Shown here piece after piece: positions 55,356 through 63,649 of a stretch of DNA of 64,000 nucleotides. The stretch covers positions 1 through 64,000 of the forward strand of contig NZ_JAEH01000006.1 of the NCBI RefSeq assembly GCF_000518805.1, in the 5' to 3' direction. The notes beneath the pieces were generated by a model that saw nothing but the letters and a program-made list of their open reading frames with translations, was not told the DNA's origin and searched no databases. The DNA is from Shewanella waksmanii ATCC BAA-643 (lineage in GTDB: Bacteria > Pseudomonadota > Gammaproteobacteria > Enterobacterales > Shewanellaceae). A program made the position numbers and the translations under genes. Position 1 is the stretch's first letter, and every line of letters starts with the position of its first letter.

Positions 55356-56822
55356 ATGACTACGCAAAAAGATTATTTAACCAGCCAAAACGGCGCCCCA
55401 ATCGCAGACGATCAAAACTCATTGTCAGCAGGTGAGCGCGGCCCGCTATTACTACAAGATTGGCAGTTGATTGAAAAGCTTGCTCACTTCAACCGCGAAC
55501 GTATTCCTGAGCGTGTTGTGCACGCAAAAGGTACTGGGGTATATGGCACCTTTACCTTGACCAAAGATTTAAGCGAATACACCATAGCTGATCACTTTAA
55601 CGGTGTGGGCAAACAAACCGAAACTTTTGTTCGCTTCTCAACGGTGGGCGGTGAAATGGGCTCTGCTGATGCTGAGCGTGATCCACGTGGTTTTGGTTTG
55701 CGTTTCTATACTGCTCAAGGCAACCATGACATCGTGGGTAATAACACCCCGACATTCTTTTTGCGTGATGGTATTAAGTTTCCGGACTTCATTCATACTC
55801 AAAAGCGTAATCCACTGACTAACCTTAAAGATCCACAGGCAATGTGGGACTTTTGGTCACTTAACCCTGAAGCGATGCATCAAGTGACTATCTTGATGTC
55901 AGACCGAGGTATTCCTGCAAACTACCGTCAGATGCACGGCTATGGTTCTCATACATTCTCATTGTGGAATGCCAAAGGCGAGCGTTTTTGGGTTAAATTC
56001 CACTTCAAATCGCAACAAGGCGTTGTCAATCTCACCAACGAGCAAGCAGATAAGCTCAAAGGTATTGACCCTGATTCATCGCAGCGCGATATGGTGGCAG
56101 CGATTGCCGAGCAAAACTTCCCTCGTTGGACAGTGAATGTGCAAATCATGCCAGAAGCGGATGCCAATACTTACCACATCAACCCGTTTGATTTGACTAA
56201 GGTATGGCCGCACAGCGATTACCCACTTATTGAAATTGGTGAGCTTGAGCTTAATCGTATGCCACAAAACTATTTCGCTGAAGTAGAGCAGGTGGCTTTA
56301 GCACCAAGTAACCTAGTTCCAGGTGTTGGCGCGTCACCAGATAAGATGCTGCAAGCGCGAATCTTTGCTTATGCAGATGCACAACGTCATCGCATCGGTA
56401 CTAATTACAATCAGTTGCCAGTCAACTGCCCACATGCGGCAAAAGCGAATCATCATCAGCGTGCTGGTGCTATGGCTGGAACCCAATGTCAGTTCAGCGG
56501 CAGTCAAACAGGTGGCGATGCAGCTGCTAACTATGGTCCTAGTAGCCGTGAAGATGCGTTGGTTGAGCCTGCACACTTAGCTGAGCCACCACTGCGTTTG
56601 GATGGTGAAGCTGATCGCTATAGCCGCTACGACCAAGATGACTATAGCCAAGCGGGCAACCTATACCGTATGTTCTCTGAAGATGAAAAAGCGCGCCTAG
56701 TGGATACCATCGCCGGCTCTCTTAGCCAAGCAAGTGCCGATGTACAAGCACGTATGCTAGCGCATTTTGACAAAGCAGATGCTGACTACGGAGCGCGAAT
56801 TGCTAAGGCAATTCAAGGTTAA
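55356..56822 (+). CDS. Monofunctional heme catalase
   Basis: Disproportionates hydrogen peroxide. A 488-residue small-subunit (clade 3) catalase. The active-site His is in RERIPERVVHAKG near residue 55, the distal Asn in NNTPTFFLRDGIKFPDF near 127, and the heme-ligating Tyr in ARIFAYADAQRHRIG near 336. GGAG lies 6 bases before the ATG at 55356. It is similar to the KatB of Shewanella; the gene name is not certain. Confidence 0.95.
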   Translation: MTTQKDYLTSQNGAPIADDQNSLSAGERGPLLLQDWQLIEKLAHFNRERIPERVVHAKGTGVYGTFTLTKDLSEYTIADHFNGVGKQTETFVRFSTVGGEMGSADAERDPRGFGLRFYTAQGNHDIVGNNTPTFFLRDGIKFPDFIHTQKRNPLTNLKDPQAMWDFWSLNPEAMHQVTILMSDRGIPANYRQMHGYGSHTFSLWNAKGERFWVKFHFKSQQGVVNLTNEQADKLKGIDPDSSQRDMVAAIAEQNFPRWTVNVQIMPEADANTYHINPFDLTKVWPHSDYPLIEIGELELNRMPQNYFAEVEQVALAPSNLVPGVGASPDKMLQARIFAYADAQRHRIGTNYNQLPVNCPHAAKANHHQRAGAMAGTQCQFSGSQTGGDAAANYGPSSREDALVEPAHLAEPPLRLDGEADRYSRYDQDDYSQAGNLYRMFSEDEKARLVDTIAGSLSQASADVQARMLAHFDKADADYGARIAKAIQG

Positions 56823-56845
56823 AAGCCAACTTATTAACTGAGATG

Positions 56846-56881
56846 AAAAAGCCAGTCACTGTAAAGTGACTGGCTTTTTTT
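56846..56881 (+). terminator. Terminator of the catalase gene
   Basis: AAAGCCAGTCACT (56848-56860) pairs with AGTGACTGGCTTT (56865-56877) and is followed by T residues. It would also work for the converging exporter gene. Confidence 0.92.
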
Positions 56882-56930
56882 AGCTGTGAACGTCAACGCT
56901 ATGTGGGTATTTTATTTACTACCCTGTTAA

Positions 56931-57485
56931 CTAAAGTAGCAATGTCATCACGCCCAATAGCGCAAATAGCGCAGCGCATAGGCGATGAATTAACGTCAAA
57001 GGTAGCTTTTCAGCACTGTAATGGCCGGCGTAAACCACTGGCACATTGGCTAGCATCATGCCTAAGGTCGTGCCGATGACAACCATTGCCAATGCATCAT
57101 ATTTGGCTGCCAGTACCACTGTTGCCACTTGGGTTTTGTCGCCAATCTCAGCTATGAAGAACAACACAAAAGTTGCGATGAATGGGCCCCATTGATACAA
57201 ACGACTTTCTTCTGATTCAACTTTGTCGGGGATCAATACCCACAATGCAATGGCAAAGAACGATCCAGCCACGATGTAACGGCCAACTTCCGGTGAAATA
57301 AGGCCCATGGCCCATTGACCCAACCAGGCTGCAGCAAAGTGATTCGCCAGCGTCGCCAGAAAAATACCCATGACAATAGCGGTTTTGTTCTTAAACCGGG
57401 CGGCAAGTAGCAGAGCGAGTAATTGGGTTTTATCGCCGATTTCGGCAATTGCAACAGTTAAGGTTGAGGCGAGTAGTGCTTCCAC
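56931..57485 (-). CDS. mneA: GDT1/UPF0016 family manganese exporter (MneA-like)
   Basis: A 184-residue inner-membrane protein with six transmembrane segments in two repeats, each with the family motif E-x-G-D-K-T (AEIGDKTQLL near residue 14 and AEIGDKTQVAT near 112). Vibrio MneA of this family exports Mn2+. GTG at 57485 follows AAGGA at 7 bases and is chosen over the TTG at 57506, which would translate the Shine-Dalgarno region. A yybP-ykoY riboswitch upstream supports a manganese function. Confidence 0.9.
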   Translation of the reverse strand: MEALLASTLTVAIAEIGDKTQLLALLLAARFKNKTAIVMGIFLATLANHFAAAWLGQWAMGLISPEVGRYIVAGSFFAIALWVLIPDKVESEESRLYQWGPFIATFVLFFIAEIGDKTQVATVVLAAKYDALAMVVIGTTLGMMLANVPVVYAGHYSAEKLPLTLIHRLCAALFALLGVMTLLL

Positions 57486-57495
57486 AATGAGTTCC

Positions 57496-57537
57496 TTAGG
57501 GGGCAAAATTAGCTAAGCAGAGTCCGCCGCCCCCTAA
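57496..57537 (-). promoter_or_regulatory. Shine-Dalgarno-sequestering hairpin of the Mn riboswitch
   Basis: On the minus strand TTAGGGGGC (57537-57529) is perfectly complementary to GCCCCCTAA (57504-57496), which includes the start of the CCTAAGGA ribosome-binding site. A second pairing, AGCAGA with TCTGCT plus GTCC with GGAC (57557-57516), encloses the TTAGGGGGC segment, so the two structures compete. This is the layout of a translational expression platform. Confidence 0.7.
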
Positions 57538-57555
57538 TATTGGACGGGATCTCTG

Positions 57556-57664
57556 CTCAGGTCTTGCTGGGTGATGGCTCACTGTATTCACCATGGCATG
57601 TGGCCAATTATGTTGATGAATACCCAACCAAAAACGACGATTGGTTGGTAGCTACTCCCCTGAG
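57556..57664 (-). ncRNA. yybP-ykoY manganese riboswitch aptamer
   Basis: The minus strand shows the family's conserved parts: AGGGGAGTAG at the 5' side and AGCAAGACCTGAG at the 3' side, closed by helix CTCAGG (57664-57659) with CCTGAG (57561-57556). Between them lie an inner hairpin (TACCAACCAA with TTGGTTGGGTA) and further stems. These RNAs bind Mn2+ and usually turn on export genes. The downstream gene is a GDT1-family manganese exporter, as expected. Confidence 0.92.
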
Positions 57665-57689
57665 AAGGTTGGCGCCATTATAATCGCCC

Positions 57690-58135
57690 TAAAAAAGGTT
57701 GCAAGTGCAACATGTTTTTTGCGCGACTTTGCCGTAGTTTTGCTGGAAAAATCAGCAATAGTAAACGGCTTGTGGTGAGGGTGTTGGCAACTTATTTGTG
57801 CGCTGTACAAAGTTGTTTACGATTGCCTTTGATGGCTTGTACACAGTGATTGCCTCTGTTAATGTCCCTAACAGTCAATTTTTTAGAGTTTAAGGTAGTG
57901 ATGAAACAAACCTATCGATATTTTTACCGATTTACGCAGCCTCAGGGGCTTAGCTAAAGATTAGGTAAAAGTAATGTTAGCCAAGCTGTTGAGGCCAAAC
58001 CCAATCGAAATAGGGCAGTATGATGCCATTCGATTAGGAGGCTAAAAGCTTAGTTGTTTTGTTACTAATCCCCTCCTTGTCGTTGTTCTAAATCTGACCC
58101 AAAACTATTAAAACAAATCAAGACAGGACAATGTA
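57690..58135. other. Intergenic region between the riboswitch and the amino-acid permease
   Basis: About 446 bases holding the divergent promoters for the riboswitch leader and the permease. AATCGAA near 58003 and TTCGATT near 58030 form a 7-bp inverted repeat in the permease leader. No TyrR box (TGTAAA-N6-TTTACA) was found, and no gene is supported. Confidence 0.4.
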
Positions 58136-59335
58136 GTGAACTTAAAAATCCTCGGCTCTATTGCCATTGTTGCAGGTACTGCTATTGGTGGCGGTATGCT
58201 TGCCTTACCTCTGGCGACAGCTTCTTTGGGTACCATTCCCGCGCTATTACTTTTAGTGTGTATTTGGGGGGTGTCCATCTACACCAGTTTGTTGATGTTA
58301 GAGATCAACTTACGTACGGGAGTTGGGCTTAACGTCCACGCCATAACCGGTAAAACACTCGGAAAAACTGGCCAGTTATTACAGGGGGGCTCACTGCTGA
58401 GCTTACTCTTTGCCCTGACGATGGTGTATTTGATGGGGGGCTCATCGCTGCTTGAGTCACGCTTTGATCAAATGGGCATTGAAATTGATAATAAAGCGGC
58501 AGTGTTGCTGTTTACCCTAGTATTTGGTGGCTTTATTGCGGTTGGCGTAGCTTGGATTGATAAAGTTTCACGTATCTTATTTACTGCGATGATCGCCCTG
58601 TTTGTACTGGTGGTTGTGTTCCTATTGCCGGAAGTTAGCCCCGCTTATATATTGCGTGAATCATCGGCTAATATTGTAGAGAAAGCTGAGCTGGGTGACT
58701 TGTGGTTAGCGGCGATCCCCGTTGTGTTTACCTCATTTGGCTTCCACGTGTGTATTGCCACGATTGTGCGCTACTTAGATGGCGATGCCATGTCACTGCG
58801 TAAGGTGTTGATCATTGGTTCAACCATTCCACTAGTGTGTTACATCCTGTGGTTGATGGTGACTTTAGGTACTGTGGGTGGGGCAACCGTGCATGGCTTT
58901 GAAGGCTCATTGCCAAAACTTGTGACAGCCCTGCAAGCTATTGCGCAGTCATCAATTATGCAGCAGTGCATTGATCTGTTTGCTAACTTAGCGTTAATCA
59001 CCTCTTTCTTAGGTGTGACCATGAGCCTGTTCGATTACATTGCCGAGCTAACTCGAGCAAGAAATGATGTGATGGGCCGCGCTAAAACCTGGTTGATCAC
59101 TTTCGTACCGCCATTATTGTGTGCGCTATTTTACCCTGATGGTTTCATTCAGGTGTTGGGTTTTGCTGCAATTCCATTGGTGATGATGATTATCTTCTTG
59201 CCGATTGCCATGGCGTTAGGACAGCGTAAACAGCAGTTAGGGGGTTACCAAGTCAGTGGCGGCACGCCAGCCTTAGCGGTTGCAGGTTTGCTTGGTGCGG
59301 TGATCATTGCGGCACAACTTTGGGTAGCGCTATAA
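58136..59335 (+). CDS. tyrP: Aromatic amino-acid permease (TyrP/Mtr family)
   Basis: A 399-residue member of the hydroxy/aromatic amino-acid permease family with about 11 transmembrane segments. The start GSIAIVAGTAIGGGMLALPLATA is the family signature; FTSFGFHVCIATIVRYLDGD is near residue 205. It starts with GTG at 58136 after AGGACA. The family members TyrP, Mtr and TnaB carry tyrosine or tryptophan; the substrate here cannot be fixed by sequence. Confidence 0.88.
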   Translation: MNLKILGSIAIVAGTAIGGGMLALPLATASLGTIPALLLLVCIWGVSIYTSLLMLEINLRTGVGLNVHAITGKTLGKTGQLLQGGSLLSLLFALTMVYLMGGSSLLESRFDQMGIEIDNKAAVLLFTLVFGGFIAVGVAWIDKVSRILFTAMIALFVLVVVFLLPEVSPAYILRESSANIVEKAELGDLWLAAIPVVFTSFGFHVCIATIVRYLDGDAMSLRKVLIIGSTIPLVCYILWLMVTLGTVGGATVHGFEGSLPKLVTALQAIAQSSIMQQCIDLFANLALITSFLGVTMSLFDYIAELTRARNDVMGRAKTWLITFVPPLLCALFYPDGFIQVLGFAAIPLVMMIIFLPIAMALGQRKQQLGGYQVSGGTPALAVAGLLGAVIIAAQLWVAL

Positions 59336-59413
59336 CAAATGTTTACAACAAAGCCGGGTTAGATTGCGGTTTGTTGTGCCTCGTTAGCTGTTTGTTGAAT
59401 GAGGTTGTGTGAT

Positions 59414-59440
59414 AAAGTCGGGCACTTGCCCGACTTTTTT
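59414..59440 (+). terminator. Terminator of the permease gene
   Basis: GTCGGGCA (59417-59424) pairs with TGCCCGAC (59427-59434), flanked by AAA and followed by TTTTTT. It also shows that a longer N-terminus of the next gene (from 59409) is not real. Confidence 0.93.
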
Positions 59441-59516
59441 ATTGCTAAATTTTGTAGTTGGACAGCATATATTCTCAAGCAATCGACGTAATAACGATAA
59501 AAACGGACTTAACAGC

Positions 59517-61673
59517 ATGAAAAAAATTATGTTAACCGCAGCGCTAGCGGCTTCATTTGCTGCACAAGCGGATGAGGGGATGTGGCAGCCTTACCAGCTT
59601 CCTGCCATGGCTGACGAACTGAAAGCCAAAGGCTTAGAAATTGATGTTAAATCCATTTCTAAATTAACCGAGTTTCCAATGAATGCGGTTATCAGCCTCG
59701 GTGGCTGTACCGCATCATTTGTGTCACCTAAAGGCCTAGTCGTGACTAATCATCACTGTGCATATGGCTCAATTCAATACAATTCAACGCCTGAAAATAA
59801 CCTACTAAAAGACGGTTTTTTAGCGAAAAGCTTTGCTGATGAACTGCCGGCAACACCGGGTTCGCGCATCTATGTGACCGAGTCAGTTGTCGATGTCACT
59901 GACAAGGTGAAAAAGGGCTTAGATAGTAAAACGGGCAACGCGTTTTATAAGGGTATTGAGCAACAGGAAAAAAGCTTAGTAGCCGAGTGTGAGCAAGAAG
60001 ATGGTTACCGCTGTAAGGTGTATAGCTTCCATGGTGGGCTTGAGTACTACTTGGTTAAGCAGCTTGAGATCCGTGACGTACGTTTAGTGTATAACCCGGC
60101 CGGTAGTGTAGGTAAGTATGGTGGCGATATTGATAACTGGATGTGGCCTCGTCACACTGGCGACTACTCTTTCTATCGCGCCTACGTATCTAAAGACGGC
60201 AAGCCTGCTGATTTTAGCGAAAACAATGTGCCATTTGAGCCAAAAAGCTTCTTAAAAGTATCGGCTAAAGGTGTGAGTGAGGGCGACTTTGTTATGGTGG
60301 CTGGCTACCCTGGCCGTACTAACCGCTATCGCACAGCCAATGAAGTACAAAACCAATTTGAATGGGCTTATCCAGAAGGCAAAGTTCTGCGTGAGCGCAT
60401 TATTGATATCATCAAAGAGACAGCACCAGAAGGCAGCGACGAGCGCATTAAGTATGAAAGCGCCATTGCAGGTTTAGCTAACTACGCTAAAAACTTCACT
60501 TCGATGATTGAGTTCTATGGTAAATCAACCATGCTTGACGACCGCAAAGGTGTAGAGCAAGACCTTGCCAACTGGATTAAAGCCGACAAAAAGCGCCAAG
60601 CTAAGTACGGTGAAGTATTAGCGCAACTGGACAAGCTAATCGCAAAAGGTCAGCAAGGCCAAGAGCGCAACCTACTGCTTAGCTACATGGGTTACAGTAC
60701 CATGATGAGTACCGCTGAGCGCTTATATCGCTTAGCGAATGAAAAAGCGCTACCAGATATGCAGCGTGAACCAGGCTATCAAGATCGTGATATGACCCGC
60801 TTTACCTCAGGTATGGAGCGTATTGAGCGCCGCTATGCCGCAAGTGTCGATAAAGCGATATTGGCAGATTTAGTGGGTCGTTATGCCGCATTGCCGAAAG
60901 ATCAGCGTTTAACAGCGTTCGATAAGGCCTTTGGTATTGGTAGTAACTTCGACAAGGCTAAATTTGCCAAGACATTAGATAACATGTACGCCAACACTGA
61001 GCTGTCTGATAAAGACACTCGCTTAGCCTGGATGGACAAATCTGTGGCTGAGTTTAAAAAGTCTAAAGATCCTTTCATTCAGTACGCTGTTGCTACTTAT
61101 GATGAGCGCATGAAGCGTGAACAGGAGAAAGAGCAGCTTGCCGGTGATCTAATGAAAGTGCGCCCACAATATATGGACGCCATCATTGCCTATAACCGTG
61201 AGCAAGGCAAACCAGTGTATGCCGATGCTAACTCAAGCCTACGTGTGACTGTGGGTCATGTTAAGGGCTACTCACCACAAGATGGTTTGAAAGCGGTGCC
61301 TTTCACTCGCCTTGAAGGTATCTTAGCCAAAGACACGGGTGTTGATCCGTTTGATGCGCCAGCGAAACAGCTAGAGCTCATTGCCAATAAGCAATACGGT
61401 GACTACTACATGAAGGAGATTGATTCAGTACCGGTTAACTTCCTATCAACCCTAGATACCACTGGTGGTAACTCAGGCTCGCCGACCTTAAATGGGCGTG
61501 CAGAGTTAGTCGGCCTGCTGTTTGATGGCGTTTACGAAAGTATCATTGGCGATTGGGGTTACGACCCACAAACTAACCGTTCAATCCAAGTGGACAGCCG
61601 GTATATGCTTTGGGTTATGAAATACCTAGATAATGCAGATAACCTATTGGAAGAGATGGAAATTGTGCATTAA
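59517..61673 (+). CDS. S46 family dipeptidyl-peptidase, DPP7 type
   Basis: A 718-residue periplasmic serine exopeptidase that removes dipeptides from N-termini. A signal peptide (MKKIMLTAALAASFAAQA) covers 1-18. The catalytic triad is visible: His in VVTNHHCAYG near 80, Asp in GGDIDNWMWPRHTGDYSF near 205, Ser in TTGGNSGSPTL near 652. After the Ser, the specificity position reads FDG (Gly), the DPP7 state; DPP11 enzymes have Arg there (FDR). Start at 59517 gives a clean signal peptide and lies past the terminator upstream. Confidence 0.9.
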   Translation: MKKIMLTAALAASFAAQADEGMWQPYQLPAMADELKAKGLEIDVKSISKLTEFPMNAVISLGGCTASFVSPKGLVVTNHHCAYGSIQYNSTPENNLLKDGFLAKSFADELPATPGSRIYVTESVVDVTDKVKKGLDSKTGNAFYKGIEQQEKSLVAECEQEDGYRCKVYSFHGGLEYYLVKQLEIRDVRLVYNPAGSVGKYGGDIDNWMWPRHTGDYSFYRAYVSKDGKPADFSENNVPFEPKSFLKVSAKGVSEGDFVMVAGYPGRTNRYRTANEVQNQFEWAYPEGKVLRERIIDIIKETAPEGSDERIKYESAIAGLANYAKNFTSMIEFYGKSTMLDDRKGVEQDLANWIKADKKRQAKYGEVLAQLDKLIAKGQQGQERNLLLSYMGYSTMMSTAERLYRLANEKALPDMQREPGYQDRDMTRFTSGMERIERRYAASVDKAILADLVGRYAALPKDQRLTAFDKAFGIGSNFDKAKFAKTLDNMYANTELSDKDTRLAWMDKSVAEFKKSKDPFIQYAVATYDERMKREQEKEQLAGDLMKVRPQYMDAIIAYNREQGKPVYADANSSLRVTVGHVKGYSPQDGLKAVPFTRLEGILAKDTGVDPFDAPAKQLELIANKQYGDYYMKEIDSVPVNFLSTLDTTGGNSGSPTLNGRAELVGLLFDGVYESIIGDWGYDPQTNRSIQVDSRYMLWVMKYLDNADNLLEEMEIVH

Positions 61674-61703
61674 TCGCTATGATTAAATTAGCATGATTTG
61701 CAT

Positions 61704-61735
61704 AAAGGGCTTAGGTGAAAATCTAAGCCCTTTTT
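61704..61735 (+). terminator. Terminator of the DPP7-like gene
   Basis: AAAGGGCTTAG (61704-61714) pairs with CTAAGCCCTTT (61723-61733), with T residues to 61735. Confidence 0.9.
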
Positions 61736-61772
61736 GTTGGCTGCTTTACCTGTCGGTACTGCTATTTGCATA

Positions 61773-62051
61773 ATACCAATCAGTATAAGAATTTGATCTA
61801 CTCAGCGCGCTTTTGGCAAACTAATTCAAGGCCGGCTAATTCAAAGTGAGCACTGAAACAATGGTTGCTCCCTTGTGAGGTTATTCAACGCAGAAGTAGG
61901 TAGCCAAAAACGCGCCAGAATGGCGAGTTTTAGCAGTCCTGATGCTGTGTTAACGAGCTTAACCGTAGAACAACTATGATCTTCACTCGTTGCCTTGCCT
62001 CAGAACCGCTAAACTCTCGCTGAGTGACTAAATGTTTATACTGATTGGTAT
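61773..62051. mobile_element. Non-coding MITE with 16-bp perfect inverted ends
   Basis: ATACCAATCAGTATAA (61773-61788) and its exact reverse complement TTATACTGATTGGTAT (62036-62051) bound a 279-bp stretch without an open frame of note, between a terminator and the rluF-like gene. The right-end 16-mer also occurs alone at 14524-14539. Short repeats of this type are common in marine gammaproteobacteria. No transposase is linked. Confidence 0.7.
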
Positions 62052-62081
62052 AACCCATCGGGCGCTGCACAGCCTAGTCCA

Positions 62082-62783
62082 TTAACCTTTGAGCGCAGTA
62101 ATCTCTGTCGCAGTCAGCGGTCGCATTTCACCTGCGGCCAAATCGCCAAGTTGCAGTGATTCAATGGTCACTCGTTTGAGATCAATAACCTGATAGCCCA
62201 GTGCTTGGCTCATTCGGCGTATTTGCCGGTTGAGCCCTTGAGTTAAGGTGATGCTAAAACGGTCTTCATCCGTTGCTGCGACCGTGCAGGGGAGGGTGGT
62301 GATATCTTTGTAACTGACCCCTTGCGCCATCAACTGACAAAAGTCGTCGTCAAGGGGGCGGTTAACTTGAACAAGGTAGTGCTTTTTATGGGCAAAGCTT
62401 GGGTGCATCAAACGCTGGGTGAGTTCACCGTCATTGGTCAGTAGTAGTAATCCGTGGGAGTCTTTGTCTAGGCGGCCAACAGGATAGAGACGTGGCGCGG
62501 GCGGCAGAAAGTGTATCAGGCTAGCAGGATTATCTGGGAGCAAGCGGCTATCAATGCCTACGGGCTTATGGAAGGCGTAATAGTGCGGCGATTCAATGGC
62601 AGCTATGGGCTCACCATCAAAGAGTATGACTTGCAGGCATTGGCGCTGATCTTGATCTAGGCTTATGGTGTCGATATGGTTGGCGATGCGGCCATCGATA
62701 TTAATTCGGCCATCACGGATAAATCGCGTTGCGGCGCGCCGTGAGCATAGTCCGGTAAGCGCAAGGTATTTGGCTAGTCGCAT
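62082..62783 (-). CDS. rluF: RsuA/RluF-family pseudouridine synthase
   Basis: A 233-residue pseudouridine synthase. An S4 RNA-binding domain (MRLAKYLALTGLCSRRAATRFI) is at residues 1-60, and the catalytic Asp in GRLDKDSHGLLLLTNDGEL is near 105, followed by KHYLVQV and GLNRQIRRM. The RluF branch, which modifies U2604 in 23S rRNA and tRNA-Tyr, is the best fit; RluE or RsuA remain possible. Confidence 0.85.
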   Translation of the reverse strand: MRLAKYLALTGLCSRRAATRFIRDGRINIDGRIANHIDTISLDQDQRQCLQVILFDGEPIAAIESPHYYAFHKPVGIDSRLLPDNPASLIHFLPPAPRLYPVGRLDKDSHGLLLLTNDGELTQRLMHPSFAHKKHYLVQVNRPLDDDFCQLMAQGVSYKDITTLPCTVAATDEDRFSITLTQGLNRQIRRMSQALGYQVIDLKRVTIESLQLGDLAAGEMRPLTATEITALKG

Positions 62784-62808
62784 AGCAACAAGTTGTCGCC
62801 TTTAGTTA

Positions 62809-63489
62809 TTACAGCGCAGGCTGCTGTAGCGTGTGGGTCAATTTCTTAATGGTCAATGCTAACATTAAACACCACAACATAGTGAGGTTAGTTTGGCCCC
62901 ACATATTAATTGCCACGTAGCAATTTTCCCCGGTTTGTGGGATGCAGGCATCAAAGTCTAAGGTCTGCCAATTGAGTTGAAAAACTAGCCCCAATGCACT
63001 GGCAAGCCCTAATGAGCTAATGAAAAATAGGCGCTTTGAGCAGATCTCTTTATGGTTAATTCGCGCCGCTAAGGTTAAAAAATGCAGAATTACGGTGCCA
63101 AGTAAAAAACTAGTAGAGGACAGGCGATGTTCGCTGAGGTAGTTGATTGGAAATACGCCCATCAAGATAATTGAGCCACCAACCCAGAGTCCGGCAAACG
63201 ATATATAGAGGCCAAAATGCCCTAGTTTAAGTAAAAATAAGCCGTACATGGCCAACAAGATGCATAAACCCGCGACAATTAACGCCATGTTATACACATA
63301 AGCCAGCGGTGTGCGCATATAATCGCCTAAAAAGTCGGCCCGTAGTGCAAATACCGCTGGACCTATTTCTTGATATTGGGCCCATACACAAATTGAGATA
63401 CCGGTCGCTGAGACTATGGCACCACCAAAAATCATCCAGATAACCAGTTTGTGTAGGTCAGTATTGATCGGTTGCTGTGCCAGCTGCAT
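62809..63489 (-). CDS. DUF998 family membrane protein
   Basis: A 226-residue membrane protein with about six transmembrane segments; the pattern GLWVGGSIILMGVFPINYLSEHRLSSTSFLLG near residues 100-130 is typical of DUF998. Function is unknown. It starts at 63489 and lies 25 bases upstream of the rluF-like gene on the same strand, so the two may be cotranscribed. Confidence 0.75.
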   Translation of the reverse strand: MQLAQQPINTDLHKLVIWMIFGGAIVSATGISICVWAQYQEIGPAVFALRADFLGDYMRTPLAYVYNMALIVAGLCILLAMYGLFLLKLGHFGLYISFAGLWVGGSIILMGVFPINYLSEHRLSSTSFLLGTVILHFLTLAARINHKEICSKRLFFISSLGLASALGLVFQLNWQTLDFDACIPQTGENCYVAINMWGQTNLTMLWCLMLALTIKKLTHTLQQPAL

Positions 63490-63511
63490 AGGGCTCCCAT
63501 TAATCAGGCAA

Positions 63512-63545
63512 TAAAAAAGGAGTGCATGGTGAGTGCTCTCCTTCT
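63512..63545 (-). terminator. Terminator of the NhaC-family gene
   Basis: On the minus strand AAGGAGAGC...GCACTCCTT with a single-base bulge forms a stem followed by TTTTTTATT (63518-63511). It separates the antiporter gene from the DUF998 gene. Confidence 0.7.
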
Positions 63546-63649
63546 CCGTCCCCGCCTGTAATGGGCAAGTTAGCTATCCTTATCTCAGCTAGTGTATGCC
63601 ATAACTAGGCGATTACCAACATGTTGATAACAATTTGCGTAAATAGTTA

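Noticed and set aside
57690-58135. TyrR box or amino-acid leader peptide before the permease
   Set aside because: No TGTAAA-N6-TTTACA match and no short frame with runs of aromatic codons.
59409-59516. N-terminal extension of the DPP7-like peptidase
   Set aside because: It begins inside a rho-independent terminator and would bury the signal peptide.
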